Of a stretch of DNA of 64,000 nt, positions 41,897 to 50,923 are shown piece by piece (position 1 is the stretch's first letter; every line of letters begins with the position of its first letter). The notes beneath the pieces are model-generated. The model was not told the DNA's origin. It worked only from the letters and a program-made list of their open reading frames with translations, and ran no database searches. The translations under genes and the position numbers were made by a program. The stretch spans positions 153,306 through 217,305 of the forward strand of contig JAFRQD010000011.1 of assembly GCA_017428785.1 (NCBI GenBank), in the 5' to 3' direction. Source of the DNA: Bacteroidaceae bacterium (GTDB lineage: Bacteria; Bacteroidota; Bacteroidia; Bacteroidales; Bacteroidaceae).

Positions 41897-42913
41897 TTAT
41901 TTCCCTTTTGCTATCAACTGCCTTGCTGCCTCGATCATGCTGTCCTTGCCTTGAACTGCCTGGGCTTCATCAAGGCTGCAAGGGATATCGGGCTGTATGC
42001 CGAACTCGATGTGCTGCATTCTGGCATCAAAGCTGGGACTTGCACTGAAGCGGACACTCCAGCCTATGGGCAACTCACTGGAGAAGGGAAGCCCAGAGCC
42101 TCCGCCTGTCTGGTCGCCCATGACTGTGACTAGAGGCATCTCTTTCATGTTGCGCACAAAGATGTTGGCGGCACTGTAGCAGGAACGATTGACGAGCAGA
42201 ACAACAGGCTTTTGCCAACGGATGTCCTTGCTCGGCTCTACGTACTCTGCACTTGGCTCAGAAAAGTCATCATGCCCTTTGCCAGTCTTGTGGCACATAT
42301 AGCCCACAAGCACTTTCTCGTTTGTGAAACGACGGGACAACTTCTCGGCATTAGTCAATTCGCCTCCTCCATTGCCACGGATGTCGAGTATCATGCCATT
42401 ACAGAGCCGCAGATAAGCGAGCATATCACTCAGGTTGCCCTCGCCAATGGCATGCGAGAAACTCTCATAGACGACATAGGCAATGTTATCGGGCAGGATG
42501 GTGTACTTCAAGCCGCTGCCTATATGATAGTCTGTGCCAAGATACTGCTGCCGGAGCTCCGTGTTGAGGTTCTCGGGATAGTCCTCTTTCCAACTCCAAT
42601 TCCTGCCCAAGTCCAGACTCGTGGAGATATTCACATGCCCGTCCTTCAGCTCGGAAAGCATCTGACAAAGCACCTCGAAGAGCTGGATACGCGACATGCT
42701 TGGATTGAGCTTCTCGCTGTACTTGGCATGAAGCTCCGACCACTTGAAGCCCAGTTGCTCTTCCTTATAAGAAAGGAAGCAATAGCGCTGGTCTATGAGT
42801 TGCCAAAGCGCATCCAGATTGCCCTGAGGCGTAGCATCATACTCAAAGTCACTCTTCTGGCAAGAGGTGAGCAAGGCAAGCAGAACAGCTATTATAGACA
42901 GAAAGCGTTTCAC
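41897..42913 (-). CDS. S41 family peptidase lipoprotein
   Basis: 338 residues. A lipoprotein signal MKRFLSIIAVLLALLTSC is followed by an N-terminal region with RYCFLSYKEEQLGFKW, a DGHVN motif typical of this family, and the S41 catalytic domain: GMILDIRGNGGGELTNA, and the catalytic serine Ser247 in NRSCYSAANIF. The PDZ domain of classical CtpA is not apparent. It probably is a periplasmic serine peptidase of the tricorn/CTP type; the substrate is unknown. It is 17 bp downstream of the DUF3316 gene on the same strand, so the two may be co-transcribed. Confidence 0.88.
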   Translation of the reverse strand: MKRFLSIIAVLLALLTSCQKSDFEYDATPQGNLDALWQLIDQRYCFLSYKEEQLGFKWSELHAKYSEKLNPSMSRIQLFEVLCQMLSELKDGHVNISTSLDLGRNWSWKEDYPENLNTELRQQYLGTDYHIGSGLKYTILPDNIAYVVYESFSHAIGEGNLSDMLAYLRLCNGMILDIRGNGGGELTNAEKLSRRFTNEKVLVGYMCHKTGKGHDDFSEPSAEYVEPSKDIRWQKPVVLLVNRSCYSAANIFVRNMKEMPLVTVMGDQTGGGSGLPFSSELPIGWSVRFSASPSFDARMQHIEFGIQPDIPCSLDEAQAVQGKDSMIEAARQLIAKGK

Positions 42914-42930
42914 TCTATATTCTTATTTTT

Positions 42931-43749
42931 TTATCTCTTAATTCTTAATTCCCCAAAGTATCTGACAATACCGAACATGAAGCTGTGGCTGATGTCGTGA
43001 TACTTCAGGCTACGGGCATTCTGCTGCCTGATGTCGCAGAGATAGCCAGCTCTCAGAGTTATACGCTTCAGGCAAAAGTCTACCATCAGCATTTGCCGGA
43101 AGCTAAGAGCATTGCCTGGATGAGCACATAAGATGTCGTGGCCAACACCTTGCTGAGAAATCTCATAATAACTCTCGCCGAACTCGGGAGAGAACATGAT
43201 GCCCAACATCGGCAAGTCTGCCTGATAGCTGGCTCTCACGGGAAGTTTCCAAAGATTGAATGTATAAGCAGCTCCAGCCGAGAGAGAAAGGTCGAGGCTG
43301 AAATGAGCCTGAGCCGGATTGTTGCCATTCCTGTCGTTATATAGGAAACCAAGGTCTGTACCAATCAAGGCGCCGCCTTTCAAATCGAGGTTCTTCAAGG
43401 GCGAATAGTGATAGTGCCAAGCGGCATCGTAAGCCAGACGAGCACCCAGATAACTGGCTGTCTCTGCAGGATTGTCGGAAGACGTGAAGGCTCCATGAAA
43501 AGTGCTTTGGAAGGAGATGTGCTGCTGGGCAAGATGTGTCATTCGCTCACTTTGTGCAAGAAAGCTGATTTGCGTCCCCGAGTATTCCATTGGCGAGAGA
43601 TAGGTGTCGAGTTGATGTGTCTTGCCAAAGCCCAAGAGAAAGGCTCTGGCAGAGGGCAGCCTTTCGGGCACAGGTTCCAAAGCTTGCTCTGCCTGTGCTG
43701 CTGCCGAGAACATGAATAAAAGAAGAAGGAAGTAAAAGCTGTTCCTCAT
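42931..43749 (-). CDS. DUF3316-like outer-membrane protein
   Basis: 272 residues with a signal peptide (MRNSFYFLLLLFMFSAAAQA). Alternating hydrophobic strands rich in aromatic residues (YLGARLAYDAAWHYHY, GALIGTDLGFLY, YYEISQQGVGHDIL, FMFGIVRYFGELRIKR) suggest a small beta-barrel. The pattern resembles the Bacteroidales family DUF3316, whose role is unknown. It sits between parC (26 bp upstream) and the S41 peptidase gene. Confidence 0.68.
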   Translation of the reverse strand: MRNSFYFLLLLFMFSAAAQAEQALEPVPERLPSARAFLLGFGKTHQLDTYLSPMEYSGTQISFLAQSERMTHLAQQHISFQSTFHGAFTSSDNPAETASYLGARLAYDAAWHYHYSPLKNLDLKGGALIGTDLGFLYNDRNGNNPAQAHFSLDLSLSAGAAYTFNLWKLPVRASYQADLPMLGIMFSPEFGESYYEISQQGVGHDILCAHPGNALSFRQMLMVDFCLKRITLRAGYLCDIRQQNARSLKYHDISHSFMFGIVRYFGELRIKR

Positions 43750-43775
43750 TATCTCATTCTATCATTCTTTCTTAT

Positions 43776-46493
43776 CTAAAAGTCAAAGCTCAGCTGACCA
43801 TTCATCTCGTCTGCCAACTCCTGCTGGCTCTTTTCATCAGAGCTATCGGAATTCACCGTATCGTCAGTATTATCTGAATCCTCTGAGTTCTCCTCTTCGG
43901 GAGTCGGTTCGGGGAAGCGCAGCGGCTCCAGCTCCTCTACCTTATCTATATGCAGGGTTGTGATGCGCTTGCCGATGGCCTTATAGCCTTTCACGAGGGC
44001 AAACTCCTCGACATCAATTTCAAGAGGCTCGCGGAAACTGTCCACACCTCCCATCGTGACGAGCACTCTCGGATAGGCCGTATCGGTGACAAGCACAATG
44101 TTCTCGGCAGGCATCTCGTTCATGAAGCTTTGCATGCGAACCGTTGCCTCCAGCTGGAAACGCTTTATATAAAGGAAGTCGCTTTGCTGGCTGTTGAAGT
44201 AGATGCAAGTCCAGACCTTGTTGGCATTGTACTTCTCGATGCGGAAGATGTTGTCCTCGTAATGATTGTTGACGTCAAAGTTCGTCAGGTAGTAACGTCC
44301 GTCCTTCAACATGACAAGCACTTGGTCTTCGCCATCGAATTCTCCAAGATACTTACCTTGACCATCGTAGTTGAGGCGCTTGATGTCGCTGTCGAACCAA
44401 ACCTTGCGGCCACCCAAAGTGCTGCTGCCATGGCTCTTGAGCGTCACTTTGCTGACTTCGATTTTGGTAAGCATGTTGCCTTTTGTTCCACGTCCCTTGA
44501 TGGCAACCTCGCTGAAGTCCTTGTCGAAGAATACCTTCTTCAGTTTCGGGTTAGGCTTGAGAGCAACCTTGACTACCTCGGCCTCGCCATTGGGATTTGC
44601 TGTGAAGTAAAGCACCTTGGAACCTGCATTGCCTTGGGTAAGGTCGTATTCCCTGTCGCGGATTATTGCAGTCACATTGAAGCGCTTGATGAAGCTGACG
44701 CCAGTCTTGCCGTCGCGATAGACAGCATTATAGATGGTGCGCTCATCATTCTTGCGGAAGACGGCAATATGGATGACTTCCACCTTCTTTTTGTTCTCTT
44801 TCTTGCTGCGTTCCGTCTCGCCGATAAAGAGCTTGTCGGCCACGCGAACTATCTTGTAGGTGCCGTCTCTGTAGAAGAGGATGACATCGTCGATATCCGA
44901 ACAGTTGGAGACGAACTCGTCCTTCTTCAACGATGTGCCGATGAAGCCCTCCTCTCTGTTGATGTAGAGCTTCTCGTTGGCCTCCACAACCTTAGCCGCT
45001 GCAATGGTGTCGAAGTTGCGTATCTCTGTCAGACGCGGATGGTCCTTGCCATACTTTTCCTTTATAAAGCGGAACCAGTCGCAAGTCACCTCAACCATGT
45101 TCTTCAGCTCGTGGTCTATCTGCTTTATCTCTTTCTTGATGGCAGCAATGTTCTGCTCGGCTTTGTCCTTGTTGAACTTGAGGATGCGAGCCATCTTGAT
45201 GTCCATCAGTTTCAGGATGTCGTCCTTTGTCACCTCACGCACCATCTTCGGATAGTAAGGCGTCAGGCGCTCGTCGATCCATTCGCAGGCTTCATCCATC
45301 GTCTTTGCGCCCTCGAATTCCTTGTCCTTATAGATACGCTCTTCGATGAAGATTTGCTCAAGGGAGGCGAAGTGCAGGCTTTCCATGAGCTCGCCTCTGC
45401 GGATGAGACGCTCTTGTCGGAGCAAAGCCAAAGTGTTGTCCACGCTGGAACGCAGCACATCGCTAACAGAAAGGAACTGCGGCTTTCTGTCCTGAATGAC
45501 GCAGCAGTTGGGCGAGATGCTTATCTCGCAATCCGTGCAGGCATAAAGGGCATCGATGGTCTTGTCGCTAGATGCGCCAGGGGTAAGGTGGATGAGGATT
45601 TCAGCTGTTGCAGCTGTGAGGTCTTCCACATTACGAATCTTAATCTTGCCACGCTCGTTTGCCTTCAGAATACTGTCGATAAAGGTGCTCGGCTTGGATG
45701 CAGTGCCCGTTGTCTTTCCGTAAGGTATCTCGGTGATAGCCAGCGTTTTGTTGTCTCGTTTCTCTATCTTTGCGCGAACACGGACCGAGCCTCCTCTTTG
45801 GCCGTCGTTGTATTTGGAGACATCTATGCTGCCGCCTGTCGGGAAGTCCGGGTAGAGGTGGAATTCCTCGCCATGAAGGTAACTGACAGCAGCATCACAT
45901 ATCTCGACCAGATTGTGTGGCAGAATCTTACAGTTCAAGCCTACGGCAATGCCTTCCGCACCTTGTGCCAGGAGCAGGGGAAACTTGACGGGCAGGGCCA
46001 CAGGCTCCTTGTTCCTGCCGTCGTAGCTCCATTTCCATTCCGTCGTCTTGGGGTTGAAAACCACATCGAGGGCAAACTTGGAGAGACGTGCTTCAATGTA
46101 ACGACCGGCGGCAGCATCGTCGCCTGTAATGATATTGCCCCAGTTTCCTTGGCAATCCACAAGCAAATCTTTCTGTCCGAGCTGCACGAGGGCGTCCTTG
46201 ATGCTGGCATCTCCGTGCGGATGGAACTGCATGGTGTGGCCCACGATATTGGCAACCTTGTTGTACTTGCCGTCGTCCATACGCTTCATGGAGTGCATGA
46301 TGCGCCGCTGCACAGGCTTGAAGCCATCGGTTATGTGCGGGACGGCTCTTTCCAGGATTACGTATGAAGCATAATCCAGGAACCAGTTCTGGTACATCTG
46401 GTTCAAGTGGTGAGTGATTCCGTCTGTAATCCTTTCTTCTCTATGTTCAGGCACTTGCGGATTGTCGGTCGTTTGTTCTTCGTTATCTATCAT
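43776..46493 (-). CDS. parC: DNA topoisomerase IV subunit A-like protein
   Basis: 905 residues. The GyrA/ParC breakage-reunion domain begins near residue 35 (NWFLDYASYVILERAVPHITDGFKPVQRRI) with the quinolone-region HPHGDASIKDALV, and the catalytic Tyr132 in AAGRYIEARLS. The C-terminal domain has about six beta-pinwheel repeats (for example GRGTKGNMLTKIEV). An acidic Ser/Asp-rich tail ends GQLSFDF. It cuts and rejoins DNA with a ParE partner to decatenate chromosomes; parE is not in this window. The long spacing and the lack of a strict GyrA box favour ParC over GyrA. A consensus promoter lies at 46524-46555. Confidence 0.9.
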   Translation of the reverse strand: MIDNEEQTTDNPQVPEHREERITDGITHHLNQMYQNWFLDYASYVILERAVPHITDGFKPVQRRIMHSMKRMDDGKYNKVANIVGHTMQFHPHGDASIKDALVQLGQKDLLVDCQGNWGNIITGDDAAAGRYIEARLSKFALDVVFNPKTTEWKWSYDGRNKEPVALPVKFPLLLAQGAEGIAVGLNCKILPHNLVEICDAAVSYLHGEEFHLYPDFPTGGSIDVSKYNDGQRGGSVRVRAKIEKRDNKTLAITEIPYGKTTGTASKPSTFIDSILKANERGKIKIRNVEDLTAATAEILIHLTPGASSDKTIDALYACTDCEISISPNCCVIQDRKPQFLSVSDVLRSSVDNTLALLRQERLIRRGELMESLHFASLEQIFIEERIYKDKEFEGAKTMDEACEWIDERLTPYYPKMVREVTKDDILKLMDIKMARILKFNKDKAEQNIAAIKKEIKQIDHELKNMVEVTCDWFRFIKEKYGKDHPRLTEIRNFDTIAAAKVVEANEKLYINREEGFIGTSLKKDEFVSNCSDIDDVILFYRDGTYKIVRVADKLFIGETERSKKENKKKVEVIHIAVFRKNDERTIYNAVYRDGKTGVSFIKRFNVTAIIRDREYDLTQGNAGSKVLYFTANPNGEAEVVKVALKPNPKLKKVFFDKDFSEVAIKGRGTKGNMLTKIEVSKVTLKSHGSSTLGGRKVWFDSDIKRLNYDGQGKYLGEFDGEDQVLVMLKDGRYYLTNFDVNNHYEDNIFRIEKYNANKVWTCIYFNSQQSDFLYIKRFQLEATVRMQSFMNEMPAENIVLVTDTAYPRVLVTMGGVDSFREPLEIDVEEFALVKGYKAIGKRITTLHIDKVEELEPLRFPEPTPEEENSEDSDNTDDTVNSDSSDEKSQQELADEMNGQLSFDF

Positions 46494-46523
46494 CTGTATG
46501 GAGCTGTTTCGTCAAATAATTTG

Positions 46524-46555
46524 CAAATATACGAATAAGTGATTAAAAAGCCAAA
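46524..46555 (-). promoter_or_regulatory. Promoter of parC
   Basis: On the - strand TTTG (complement of 46552-46555), 20 nt, TATATTTG (complement of 46524-46531); leader about 25 nt. Confidence 0.8.
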
Positions 46556-46597
46556 CATTTTCCGTTTTTATCCCCTTAACTTTAAACTTTTCAACAT

Positions 46598-46972
46598 TTA
46601 GTAGAATTTCGGGCGAGCCCTGAAGGCATCTTCTATATGTTCTATCCTGCTTCCTTCGTCGTTATAGATGATGGCCACAATGTCGAACCTGCTGCGGAAG
46701 TCAATACGGTTGGCCTTGAGGAAGGAATCGGCAGCCAGGCAGATGCGTCGCTGCTTCCTCGCATCCACAGCCTCCAAGGGACCCTGAGCAGAACCGGCTC
46801 TGCGCGTTTTCACTTCCACAAAGACAGCCACATCATCCTTCGTGGCAACAATATCCAGCTCCTTCCGCCCCATGTTCGTCCAGTTGCGCTCCAGGATGCA
46901 ATAGCCGTGTTGCTCAAGATATTGCGCAGCCATATCCTCTCCCTTCTGCCCTAAATCATTATGCTTAGCCAT
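46598..46972 (-). CDS. UPF0102/YraN family nuclease-like protein
   Basis: 124 residues from MAKHNDLGQKGEDMAAQYLE. The restriction-endonuclease-like core is clear: GYCILERNWTNMGRKELDIVATKDDVAVFVEVKTRR (D..ExK nuclease motif) and AVDARKQRRICLAADSFL. YraN proteins look like Holliday-junction or DNA-end nucleases; their cellular role is not settled. The frame is open for 17 more codons upstream, but those lie within the promoter, so the ATG at 46970-46972 is chosen. It precedes parC on the same strand with a separate parC promoter between. Confidence 0.9.
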   Translation of the reverse strand: MAKHNDLGQKGEDMAAQYLEQHGYCILERNWTNMGRKELDIVATKDDVAVFVEVKTRRAGSAQGPLEAVDARKQRRICLAADSFLKANRIDFRSRFDIVAIIYNDEGSRIEHIEDAFRARPKFY

Positions 46973-46992
46973 TTGTTTCCGATTTAATGTCG

Positions 46993-47024
46993 CAAAGTTA
47001 TGAAAATAACTGCAAAACCGCAAA
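46993..47024 (-). promoter_or_regulatory. Promoter of the YraN gene
   Basis: On the - strand TTTG (complement of 47021-47024), 20 nt, TAACTTTG (complement of 46993-47000); leader about 15 nt. Confidence 0.78.
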
Positions 47025-47118
47025 TGTTTCGGGGCATTTCTGCTTTTGTCGCCACATTCTCCCTGCTTAATTGCTCATCCTGGCAGACAGTGTTTCCAAA
47101 CACAGCAGGCGAAGTTCG

Positions 47119-47184
47119 TTGCTGCATCATGATAAATCAATTGCTGCATCATGATAAATCAATTGCTGCATCATGACAAATCAA
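47119..47184. repeat. 22-bp-period array, three units (TGCATCATGA type, left copy)
   Basis: Three units of 22 bp (starts 47119, 47141, 47163) built on TTGCTGCATCATGATAAATC; the third has one change. This type lacks the RCRYGY hexamer. An inverted copy lies at 54561-54626, and GTTCG precedes the first unit as it does in the inverted copy. Confidence 0.92.
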
Positions 47185-47301
47185 CGGACATAATGTGGTG
47201 AGTTGGGTAATGCGGTATGCTGAAAGGGGTAATTTAGCATAGAATATGCAGAAAAATGGCAGTTTGAGGCTGAGAAATTTGGCGGATATAAGAAAAAGTC
47301 A

Positions 47302-47309
47302 TAAATTTG
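47302..47309 (+). promoter_or_regulatory. -7 box four bases from the OmpA start codon
   Basis: TAAATTTG at 47302-47309 with the ATG at 47314. A transcript starting at the usual distance would have no leader, the same geometry as at uvrB. Confidence 0.6.
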
Positions 47310-47313
47310 TATC

Positions 47314-48525
47314 ATGAAAATGCTAAACCTAATTCATACAGACATGATTCGACTCAATTTTCTTTGCGCTGCCCTCTTTCTGTTGCTGGGGGCGACGACG
47401 ATAAACGCCCAAGAAGAGGAAAAGACGCTCTCCTACCCTCAAATCTTCTTCGGGATGCAGGGCGGCGCCCAGACGACGCTTACCGACAAGCACAATCAGG
47501 AACTGATCACCCCCACGGCGAGCCTTAGCGTCGGCTCGTTCTTCACGCCTGTCGTTGGTGCCCGACTGCATTTCAACGGCATCTGGAACAAAGGCGGTTA
47601 CGAGGATGAGATGAGCGACTTCAAGTACAAATACAAGTACCTGACCACCGATATTGACTTGATGGTCAATCTCGTGACGCTCTTCGGCAAGAAGAACTAC
47701 TATCCGGTGAACGTCTATCTTATAGGAGGAGCCGGTTTGAACTATGCTTGGGACAACGACGACGCCTATGCTCGCAGGGACAAGCTGGTGCTGGCCTACG
47801 ACGGGGGACGCTTCAGCCATAATGCCCGCATTGGTGCGCAGTTCGATTGCAACTTCTCAAAACATTTCAGCTTCAACCTGGAAGTGGCTGCCAATACGCT
47901 CAAAGACCGCTATAACAGCAAGATGTCGGGCAAGGGCGACTGGCAACTGACGGCTCAGGTGGGCGTGGCCTATAAGTTCGCTGCGAAGAAAGGCGAAAAG
48001 GGGAACGATGCCAAAGGTGAAAAGGTGAAAAGTTCAAAAGGCGAAAAGAGCCAAGAGGCAGAGCAGGCCGAGGTGTGGGAGACGCGTCAGGACACCATTT
48101 GGTACGACGAGGTTGTAGAGACGCCCAAGGATGCGAGGGGCTTTATGACCTGGACCGTCTTCTACGATGCCAGCAAGAGCGACTTTGAGGCAAACGAGCA
48201 ATTGGCCGAAATAGGAGCTTTCCTCAAGAACTGGCGCGACTGCAAGGTCGAGGTGAAATCCTATGCGGACGCCAAGACGGGCAATCCCGAGAAGAACCTC
48301 GCTCTCTCGAAAGAGCGCCTCGAGAAAGCCGTAAAGGCCTTGAAGGATGCCGGCGTGCCTGCCGCTTCCATCACATCCCAATATTTTGGCGACACCATCC
48401 AGCCCTTTGCCGATAACGACAAGAACCGCGTCACAATCATCAATGCCACAGGCAAAAGGGACGGCACAGACAAGAAAACCGTCAAGAAGTTCAAGACCAA
48501 GGAGGTGCGCTACAGAGTCAAATAA
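47314..48525 (+). CDS. OmpA-family outer-membrane protein
   Basis: 403 residues: signal peptide (about IRLNFLCAALFLLLGATTIN), an N-terminal beta-barrel-like domain (GMQGGAQTTLTD to VGVAYKFAAKKG), and a C-terminal OmpA/peptidoglycan-binding domain (VFYDASKSDFEANEQLAEIG, YADAKTGNPEKNLALSKERL, DNDKNRVTIINATG). The start is either 47314 (MKMLNLIHTDMIRLNF) or the inner ATG at 47344 that gives a tighter signal peptide. The linker between the domains (about residues 227-247) is encoded by GGTGAAAAGGTGAAAAGTTC-type repeats read as AKGEKVKSSKGEKSQEAEQ. It probably links the outer membrane to peptidoglycan. Confidence 0.88.
   Translation: MKMLNLIHTDMIRLNFLCAALFLLLGATTINAQEEEKTLSYPQIFFGMQGGAQTTLTDKHNQELITPTASLSVGSFFTPVVGARLHFNGIWNKGGYEDEMSDFKYKYKYLTTDIDLMVNLVTLFGKKNYYPVNVYLIGGAGLNYAWDNDDAYARRDKLVLAYDGGRFSHNARIGAQFDCNFSKHFSFNLEVAANTLKDRYNSKMSGKGDWQLTAQVGVAYKFAAKKGEKGNDAKGEKVKSSKGEKSQEAEQAEVWETRQDTIWYDEVVETPKDARGFMTWTVFYDASKSDFEANEQLAEIGAFLKNWRDCKVEVKSYADAKTGNPEKNLALSKERLEKAVKALKDAGVPAASITSQYFGDTIQPFADNDKNRVTIINATGKRDGTDKKTVKKFKTKEVRYRVK
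47998..48053. repeat. GGTGAAAAG-type repeat read in frame in ompA
   Basis: AAAGGTGAAAAGGTGAAAAG followed by TTCAAAAGGCGAAAAG matches the intergenic repeat family at 10552-10655. Here it codes for the Lys/Glu-rich linker between the barrel and the OmpA domain. Confidence 0.7.
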
Positions 48526-48596
48526 GCTCCTCCTCTGATGCTTCGGCACCTTCCGCCTGCGCCTGAGCACCTGCTGGAGCGCACCGAGGCGCCCAG

Positions 48597-50873
48597 TTAA
48601 GTGCGGAGCACGAACTCTTCCGCCTCGGCCAACGTGTCGAGCTTGCCCACATCCATGAGCTTTAGGCCAGGCTGGACATAGCCGTAGATGGGCTCCTGGG
48701 CGCAGACTTTCAGGTAGAAATCTATGATGCCGAATTTCTCGGGGAACTCTCCAAAGTAACTGAAAAGCCTCGGGTTCATGTAGTGAACGCCGGCAAAGGC
48801 GTATTTGTGATAGAGCTTGGCGTCGAGATTGGGATAAGGGCTGCGGACTTCTCCGGTCGCGATGTTCGTCCATCCCACAAGCCTCATGTCATCATCAAAG
48901 AGGAGATAGCGCTGCGTCTCGCGTTCGCTTACCAACAAGGTTGCAGCCCGCTTCGCACCTTGCTCCGTGCTTCTCGCCCCTGCCTTTGCGAAGGCCTGCA
49001 GGTCGACATTGCTCAAGATATCGACATTATGGATGAGGAATCCTTCTTGAGCATCGCGAAGAAGAGGGGCTGCATGCTTGATGCCGCCGCCTGTTTCGAG
49101 AAGTTCCGCCCGTTCGTCGGAGAAGTAGATGTGCATGCCCATGGGATGCGCCTGGCACCAATCCTCTATCATGTCGGCAAAGTGGTGGACATTGATGACG
49201 ACATCGCTGAAGCCCGCTGCCTTCAGCTTCTCAAGAAGGTGCTCGAGCAGGGGCTTTCCTCCAACGGGGACAAGGGCTTTGGGCATCGCGTCGGTAAGAG
49301 GTTTGAGGCGAGTGCCAAGCCCTGCGGCAAATATCATGGCACGGGCAGGCGTGAGCACCTGCTCTATCTTTTGCTCGCGATGGCAGATGTGAACCTCGAT
49401 GCCAAACTTCTTGTGGATGTATTCCCCCAAATGCTGGGCACAATAGACGCTTCGATGCTGACCGCCTGTGCAGCCGAAACTGAACATGAGGTTGGTGAAG
49501 CCTCTTTGCAGATAGCGCCTGATGTGCGCATCCGCCAACTTGTAAACGCTCTCCAGGAAGGTCAGGATTTCTCCATCATCCTCAAGGAAACGGATGACGG
49601 GCTCGTCGAGTCCCGTCAGTTTCTTGTAGGGCTCGTAGCGTCCGGGGTTGTGCGTGCTTCTGCAATCGAAGACATAGCCGCCTCCATTGCCGCTCGTGTC
49701 CTCGGGAATGCCTTTTCCGTATGAGAAACTGAACACGCGAACCACCAGCGGCCCTTGTGCATCGTAACGGGAGAAGGTGGCGGGACCGTCCTGTGGATGC
49801 GCTGTATAAGGGTTGAGCTCTGTGGTCTTCAGTCCGTCCGCTCGCTTCACCGATTCCTTTGGTTCCGGAGCAAACTGAGGCATGGCGACAAGCGCCTTGA
49901 GCACTTCATTGAGATAAGGATAGGGGCAACCGCCGTCTGCAAGCAAGTCGCGAAGGCTTTCCATTGCCGGCGGGATGCTCTCCAGGAAGTGCTTCTTGCG
50001 CTCGAAGTAGCCTCTGAAACCGTATGCCCCGAGCACCTGGAGCAGCCGGAACAGGACGCAGAGCTGCAGGCCCTGGCGGAACGGCTTCTCGCTGACCTCC
50101 TGATATTGCTTGAGGTTTTGCAGATAGACCTTGATGAGTTCCTGCCGGAGCCTCTTGGGATAGCGGGCAGACGCTTGCCAAAGGAAGCTTGCCACATCAT
50201 ATTGCACAGGTCCTCGCCTGCCTCCCTGAAAGTCGATGAAGTAAGGATTGTCCTGCGCATCGAGCATCACATTCCTTGCCTGGAAGTCGCGATACATGAA
50301 GGCGCCGCCCGGGATGCTCACTATGTCGCGTGCCATCAGTTGGAAGGAGGCCTCGAGCTTCAGTTCATGGAAGTCGAGCCCTGTGGCTTTGAGGAAGCAA
50401 TATTTGAAGTAGTTGAGGTCGAAGAGGACATTCGTCTCGTCGAGCGCCTCCTGCGGATAGCAATGGGAGAAGTCGAGCCCTCTTGCCCCACGAATCTGCA
50501 TGGCAGGCAGAGCGGCGATGGTTCGCCTGAGCAGCTCCTTTTCGTGGGCATTGTAACGGCCTCCAGCCTCTCGCCCACCTTTCAAGGCACCGAAGAGCGA
50601 CTTGTCCCCAAGGTCGTTCTGCAGGTAGCGCAAGCCGTCCTTGCTCTCAGCAATCACCTGAGGCACAGGCAGACCAGCCTCTGCGAAATGTCGGGCAAGA
50701 TAGCAGAAGGCATGATTCTCGTCCCTGCTTGTTCCGATGGCTCCGATGAGTGTGCTGCCATCGGTTCCCCTCATGCGATAGTACTTGCGGTTGCTTCCGG
50801 CTCCGGGGATGGCTTCCACATCGGCTACATCAAGGCCTGTCGCTTCCTTATATAGTTTCTTCAGTTCTTCCAT
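48597..50873 (-). CDS. Three-domain fusion: AmgK-like sugar kinase, RapZ C-terminal domain, MurU-like nucleotidyltransferase
   Basis: 758 residues. Residues 1 to about 340 are an aminoglycoside-phosphotransferase-type kinase (AmgK-like): GAGSNRKYYRM, and the catalytic region MYRDFQARNVML with YFIDFQGG. Residues about 373-505 match the C-terminal domain of RapZ: VFSFSYGKGIPEDTSGNGG, FDCRSTHNPG, and FGCTGGQHRSVYCAQ at about 463-477. Residues about 508-758 are a sugar-1-phosphate nucleotidyltransferase: MIFAAGLGTRLKPLTDAMPK, GKPLLEHLLEKL, FLIHNVDILSN. In pseudomonads AmgK and MurU turn recycled MurNAc into UDP-MurNAc, and the RapZ C-domain of E. coli senses glucosamine-6-phosphate. The fusion suggests a sensor-equipped cell-wall recycling enzyme; substrate and sensing are inferred. 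Confidence 0.85.
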   Translation of the reverse strand: MEELKKLYKEATGLDVADVEAIPGAGSNRKYYRMRGTDGSTLIGAIGTSRDENHAFCYLARHFAEAGLPVPQVIAESKDGLRYLQNDLGDKSLFGALKGGREAGGRYNAHEKELLRRTIAALPAMQIRGARGLDFSHCYPQEALDETNVLFDLNYFKYCFLKATGLDFHELKLEASFQLMARDIVSIPGGAFMYRDFQARNVMLDAQDNPYFIDFQGGRRGPVQYDVASFLWQASARYPKRLRQELIKVYLQNLKQYQEVSEKPFRQGLQLCVLFRLLQVLGAYGFRGYFERKKHFLESIPPAMESLRDLLADGGCPYPYLNEVLKALVAMPQFAPEPKESVKRADGLKTTELNPYTAHPQDGPATFSRYDAQGPLVVRVFSFSYGKGIPEDTSGNGGGYVFDCRSTHNPGRYEPYKKLTGLDEPVIRFLEDDGEILTFLESVYKLADAHIRRYLQRGFTNLMFSFGCTGGQHRSVYCAQHLGEYIHKKFGIEVHICHREQKIEQVLTPARAMIFAAGLGTRLKPLTDAMPKALVPVGGKPLLEHLLEKLKAAGFSDVVINVHHFADMIEDWCQAHPMGMHIYFSDERAELLETGGGIKHAAPLLRDAQEGFLIHNVDILSNVDLQAFAKAGARSTEQGAKRAATLLVSERETQRYLLFDDDMRLVGWTNIATGEVRSPYPNLDAKLYHKYAFAGVHYMNPRLFSYFGEFPEKFGIIDFYLKVCAQEPIYGYVQPGLKLMDVGKLDTLAEAEEFVLRT

Positions 50874-50923
50874 AGAGAGAATGTCAACTCCTCATCCGAT
50901 TGGTTTATGCTTTATTTCAGGTA

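Noticed and set aside
43950-46367. An 805-codon open frame on the strand opposite parC
   Set aside because: It mirrors a highly conserved gene with clear GyrA/ParC motifs. Its translation shows no family features, and its length follows from the codon usage of parC.
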